From: Ruminococcus sp.
GTDB lineage: Bacteria > Bacillota > Clostridia > Oscillospirales > Ruminococcaceae
DNA: 64,000 nt
Direction: 5' to 3'
NCBI GenBank assembly: GCA_029060305.1
Contig: JAIDUG010000024.1
Coordinates: 42,193-106,192 of the forward strand
Both the position numbers and the translations under genes were made by a program. Below the pieces are notes generated by a model that searched no databases, was not told the origin of the DNA, and worked only from the letters and a program-made list of their open reading frames with translations. Numbering within the stretch: the stretch's first letter is position 1; the number at the start of each line of letters is the position of its first letter. Of this stretch, positions 61,745-64,000 are shown in pieces.

Positions 61745-62485
61745 TTACTGTCTGAAAGTCGGCATAAGCTGTAATTTATGGAGATTGTTTCTGTGCATTC
61801 TGTCAATTTTTTCTTTAAGTTCGGGTTTGTCGGAAAGGTCTGTAATACCTCTTATATATGTATCAAGTTCAGCATAAGTGAAACCTAAATTTTCCTCGTC
61901 GGTTTTTCCGCAAAGTCCGTCAATAGGTACTTTGTGCACGAGTTCATAAGGTAAACCGAGTTCGTCACCTATCTGAAGAATTTCAGTAACTGTAAAGTCT
62001 GAAAGCGGTGAAAAGTCTCCGGCAGCATCACCGAATTTTGTTGAATATCCCACCCAGTCTTCCGAAAGGTTGCAGGTATTGACCACACGACCGCCGACTG
62101 TTGCCGCAACAGCATAAAGAGTAGTCATTCTTATACGAGCAGGAGTGTTGACAATTGCCTGTCCTGACGGTTCAATATGGTTTCTGATTTCCGTCATAAA
62201 AGACTTTACAGTTTCGCCGATATTGATTATGTAGTGCTGAATATCAAGAGTTTTGATAAGCAGTTTACTGTATTCTATATCAGCCTGTTCTCCCTGTGGC
62301 ATAAGTACGCCTATAACTCTGTCTTTGCCTAATGCTTTCACGCAAAGTGCAGATGCAACGGAACTATCTTTACCGCCCGAAATCCCTATGACTGCTTTAG
62401 TTTCAGGAGAAGCGTTTTCGTCAAAATATTTTTTAATCCATGCAGTTATATTTTCAACTGCCTGTTTTGCATCAAAGTTTCCCAT
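61745..62485 (-). CDS. nadE: NH3-dependent NAD+ synthetase
   Basis: The 246-residue enzyme amidates deamido-NAD to NAD+ using ammonia and ATP. The PP-loop SGGKDSSVAS (about 35-44) is present, followed by RIRMTTLYAVA (about 120), NLSEDWVGYSTKFGDAAGDFSPLSD (about 138-162) and PSDGL-like PIDGLCGKTDEE (about 187). The short length without a glutaminase domain marks the ammonia-dependent form. GGAGG precedes the ATG. It is monocistronic. Confidence 0.97.
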   Translation of the reverse strand: MGNFDAKQAVENITAWIKKYFDENASPETKAVIGISGGKDSSVASALCVKALGKDRVIGVLMPQGEQADIEYSKLLIKTLDIQHYIINIGETVKSFMTEIRNHIEPSGQAIVNTPARIRMTTLYAVAATVGGRVVNTCNLSEDWVGYSTKFGDAAGDFSPLSDFTVTEILQIGDELGLPYELVHKVPIDGLCGKTDEENLGFTYAELDTYIRGITDLSDKPELKEKIDRMHRNNLHKLQLMPTFRQ

Positions 62486-62508
62486 ATAATATTACCTCCA
62501 TTTTTTCT

Positions 62509-62537
62509 ATTATAATATAATTAATGTTCTTTGTCAA
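62509..62537 (-). promoter_or_regulatory. Promoter of nadE
   Basis: The minus strand has perfect TTGACA and TATAAT with a 17-bp spacer. Confidence 0.88.
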
Positions 62538-62540
62538 GTC

Positions 62541-62756
62541 GGAATTTTCCGAGAAGTCAAAGAACATCAACAGAATGAAATGATACAGGCAAAGAATCCG
62601 CAAAAAATACTTGAATATATTCCTGAAGATTTTGTAAAGATAATTATGTAATGTTATGACCTTAATAAAGTGGCAGATAATCAGTATACAAGTGCGAGGG
62701 CTTTTAAAGTGTTTTCAAATAAATGCCTGACAAAAAATAGAAATAAGATACAATAG
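62541..62756 (+). pseudogene. Decayed ORF fragment upstream of the transposase remnant
   Basis: One reading frame continues through this stretch apart from a TAA at 62649: it reads IFREVKEHQQNEMIQAKNP, then ILEYIPEDFVKIIM, stop, then CYDLNKVADNQYTSARAFKV, ending at a TAG at 62754. There is no start codon with a ribosome-binding site. I do not recognise the source gene. It is probably the tail of a gene lost when the insertion sequence arrived. Confidence 0.4.
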
Positions 62757-62760
62757 AGAT

Positions 62761-63328
62761 ATGGAACTAACAAAGAAACAATTTGCAAAAATAGAGCATT
62801 TAATGCCGAAACCAAGGAAAAAACCAACGATTTCAAATTATGATTTTATGCGGACTTTACTGTACATAAAAGTACATCCTGATGCGTCAGGAGCGAGAAA
62901 AGAGAATGGAGAGCAGAACATCGGACGTTCAAAATGGGGCTTACAACAAAGATTCATCTGGTGTCCACGTCTGACAAGGCAGTAATGATTTTTCATTTGT
63001 CAGCTGGTCAGAAACATGATGCACCACAGGGCAAAAAGCTCATATAATTAATATATTTCGATGATAATCACTATCTTCTTATGGACAGAGTATATGAAGA
63101 TGACAAGACACAAACCCTCGCTGTACAGCAAGGGGTTATTCCCTTTGTAACTCCAAAAAAGAACCATGGGCTTATGACAAGGAAATCTACAAACGTCGTA
63201 ATGAAATCGAAAGATATTTTCTGCGAATCAAACGATTCAGAAAAGTTTTTACCCGTTATGATAAACCTGATGTTATTTATTCCTTTGTTGTTTCTATTGC
63301 TATGATTTTTGATGCTATTTTAATGTGA
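62761..63328 (+). pseudogene. Degenerate IS5-type DDE transposase
   Basis: Pieces of one transposase are readable in three frames. MELTKKQFAKIEHLMPKPRKK is the N-terminus. An internal deletion of about 50 codons follows LLYI, which joins directly to KVHPDASGARKENG. A frameshift near 62945 leads to TKIHLVSTSDKAVMIFHLSA and KHDAPQGKKLI. Then come YLLMDRVYEDDKT (with a catalytic Asp) and, after another shift near 63168, YDKEIYKRRNEIERYFLRIK (with the catalytic Glu) to the stop at 63328. The catalytic centre is not encoded in one frame, so it cannot be active. I could not define terminal inverted repeats. Confidence 0.85.
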
Positions 63329-63452
63329 ACACATTCTAAAATTAAATGTTTAATAACATATCGCAGAATTTATAGTAAAATATATTTAGGGTATGCAATT
63401 TTGTATAAAGTAACGTATTTTTGATTAAAATAAAAAAATATATCTGAATCTA

Positions 63453-63481
63453 TTGACTTTTTTCCCTAATCGTGATATACT
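63453..63481 (+). promoter_or_regulatory. Promoter of tRNA-fMet
   Basis: TTGACT, a 17-bp spacer and TATACT, 38 bp before the tRNA. Confidence 0.83.
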
Positions 63482-63518
63482 AATATAGTCACATAAAGGT
63501 GATAAGATAAATATATAT

Positions 63519-63595
<77 letters not shown>

Positions 63596-63596
63596 G

Positions 63597-63638
63597 AAAT
63601 CCTCGTAAACACGTACGTTTACGAGGATTAATTTTTTT
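63597..63638 (+). terminator. Terminator of tRNA-fMet
   Basis: AATCCTCGTAAAC and GTTTACGAGGATT form a 13-bp stem followed by AATTTTTTT. Confidence 0.92.
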
Positions 63639-63651
63639 GCTTTAATGATTT

Positions 63652-63673
63652 TGACCCCAAAATGACCCCAAAA
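63652..63673 (+). repeat. Tandem 11-bp repeat next to tRNA-fMet
   Basis: TGACCCCAAAA occurs twice in direct tandem just after the tRNA terminator. It is GC-richer than its surroundings and not part of any readable gene here. Confidence 0.5.
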
Positions 63674-63755
63674 GTGCGATATTTGTGTGCTGGGAAATAT
63701 GTAGCAATGATTGGTGATAAATATTTATGTTAACCTCGATTAACAAATAAAAAGT

Positions 63756-63785
63756 AAAGGAGAGCTTTTATGCTCTCCTTTTTAT
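63756..63785 (-). terminator. Terminator of the gene leaving the right edge
   Basis: AAAGGAGAGC and GCTCTCCTTT form a 10-bp stem with a 6-nt loop. A/T tracts lie on both sides, and the minus-strand gene ends just before it. Confidence 0.85.
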
Positions 63786-64000
63786 TTATATATTTACCAT
63801 AACAACAAATTCACCGATGTTTACAATAAGCTCGCTGTTCGGAGTGGGAGAGGGTGGATATATGTTTGAGAGTGTCTGTGCTATAGCTGACTGTATACAG
63901 CTTATGCCATAGTTGATGTCGTCGGCTTCGATTTTAAGGTCTTCAAAGTCAACAGCATTGAGAATAAAACCGTTCGGAGCAGGTGTGACTATGACAGGAT
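63786..64000 (-). CDS. C-terminal end of an unrecognised protein (partial)
   Basis: About 70 codons are visible on the minus strand before the right edge, ending at the TAA at 63786-63788. The readable part contains VTPAPNGFILNAVDFEDL, DDINYGISCIQSAI and LIVNIGEFVVMVNI. I do not recognise it. It has its own terminator. Confidence 0.6.
   Translation of the reverse strand, partial: PVIVTPAPNGFILNAVDFEDLKIEADDINYGISCIQSAIAQTLSNIYPPSPTPNSELIVNIGEFVVMVNI

Overview
The window looks like the chromosome of a low-GC, spore-lineage Firmicute of the Ruminococcus type (cellulolytic Oscillospiraceae). The evidence is five exported proteins with dockerin modules (cellulosome subunits), long Thr-rich linkers in exported proteins, GH26 and GH5 polysaccharidases, SpoVT, and tRNA genes that encode their CCA ends. 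The species cannot be fixed from this sequence. Almost every intergenic promoter I can see is a TTGACa/TATAAT type with an exact 17-bp spacer, which makes operon boundaries unusually easy to read.

Layout. 1-7.4 kb: a partial dockerin-bearing M6-type metalloprotease, RNase Y behind a roughly 300-nt leader, htpG under a perfect CIRCE operator, and metG. 7.7-18.5 kb: a leucine-rich-repeat zinc-ribbon protein, tRNA-Leu(GAG), a leftward operon ending in tadA, a rightward operon (membrane protein, DUF4375-like protein, small hypothetical, bifunctional NAD(P)HX repair enzyme), a lipoprotein, a ComM-type AAA+ protein and a RodA-type SEDS protein. 18.5-30.2 kb: a cell-surface region with a dockerin GH26 mannanase, a lipid-anchored penicillin-binding protein, and a leftward gene string (lipid kinase, cell-wall-binding transglutaminase, Thr-rich lipoprotein, MBOAT acyltransferase, AlgJ-like protein, dockerin protein) that looks like a surface-polymer O-acylation locus.

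30.3-40 kb: tRNA-Gln(CUG), a leftward cluster of SUKH/SMI1-type proteins including a recent tandem duplication (an immunity-gene style island without visible toxins), a Cthe_2159-like beta-helix lipoprotein, a PP2C phosphatase, and a second MBOAT plus SGNH hydrolase module. 39.9-44.4 kb: a housekeeping operon ymfF-ymfH-lgt-folD. 44.5-52.2 kb: a dockerin SGNH esterase, a DUF3810-like membrane metalloprotease, a hypothetical protein, a dockerin GH5 endoglucanase, and a damaged pair (DUF4037-type nucleotidyltransferase with an in-frame TGA, then a NahK-like kinase whose expected start codon is ATA), then spoVT. 52.5-62.5 kb: an SDR reductase, a tandem pair of unknown proteins, greA-lysS, a sodium:alanine symporter, a membrane protein, an ADP-ribosyltransferase-like gene overlapping a PPi-type phosphofructokinase gene, and nadE. 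62.5-64 kb: decayed ORF and IS5-type transposase remains, initiator tRNA-fMet, and the 3' end of an unrecognised gene.

The most unusual item is the overlap of an ART-superfamily gene (R, STS and ExE motifs) with a pyrophosphate-type PFK gene. Other points worth checking are the CIRCE control of htpG, the rny leader, the lipoprotein PBP, the SUKH array and the doubly damaged nucleotidyltransferase/kinase pair. No CRISPR array, rRNA, prophage or intact transposon was seen.
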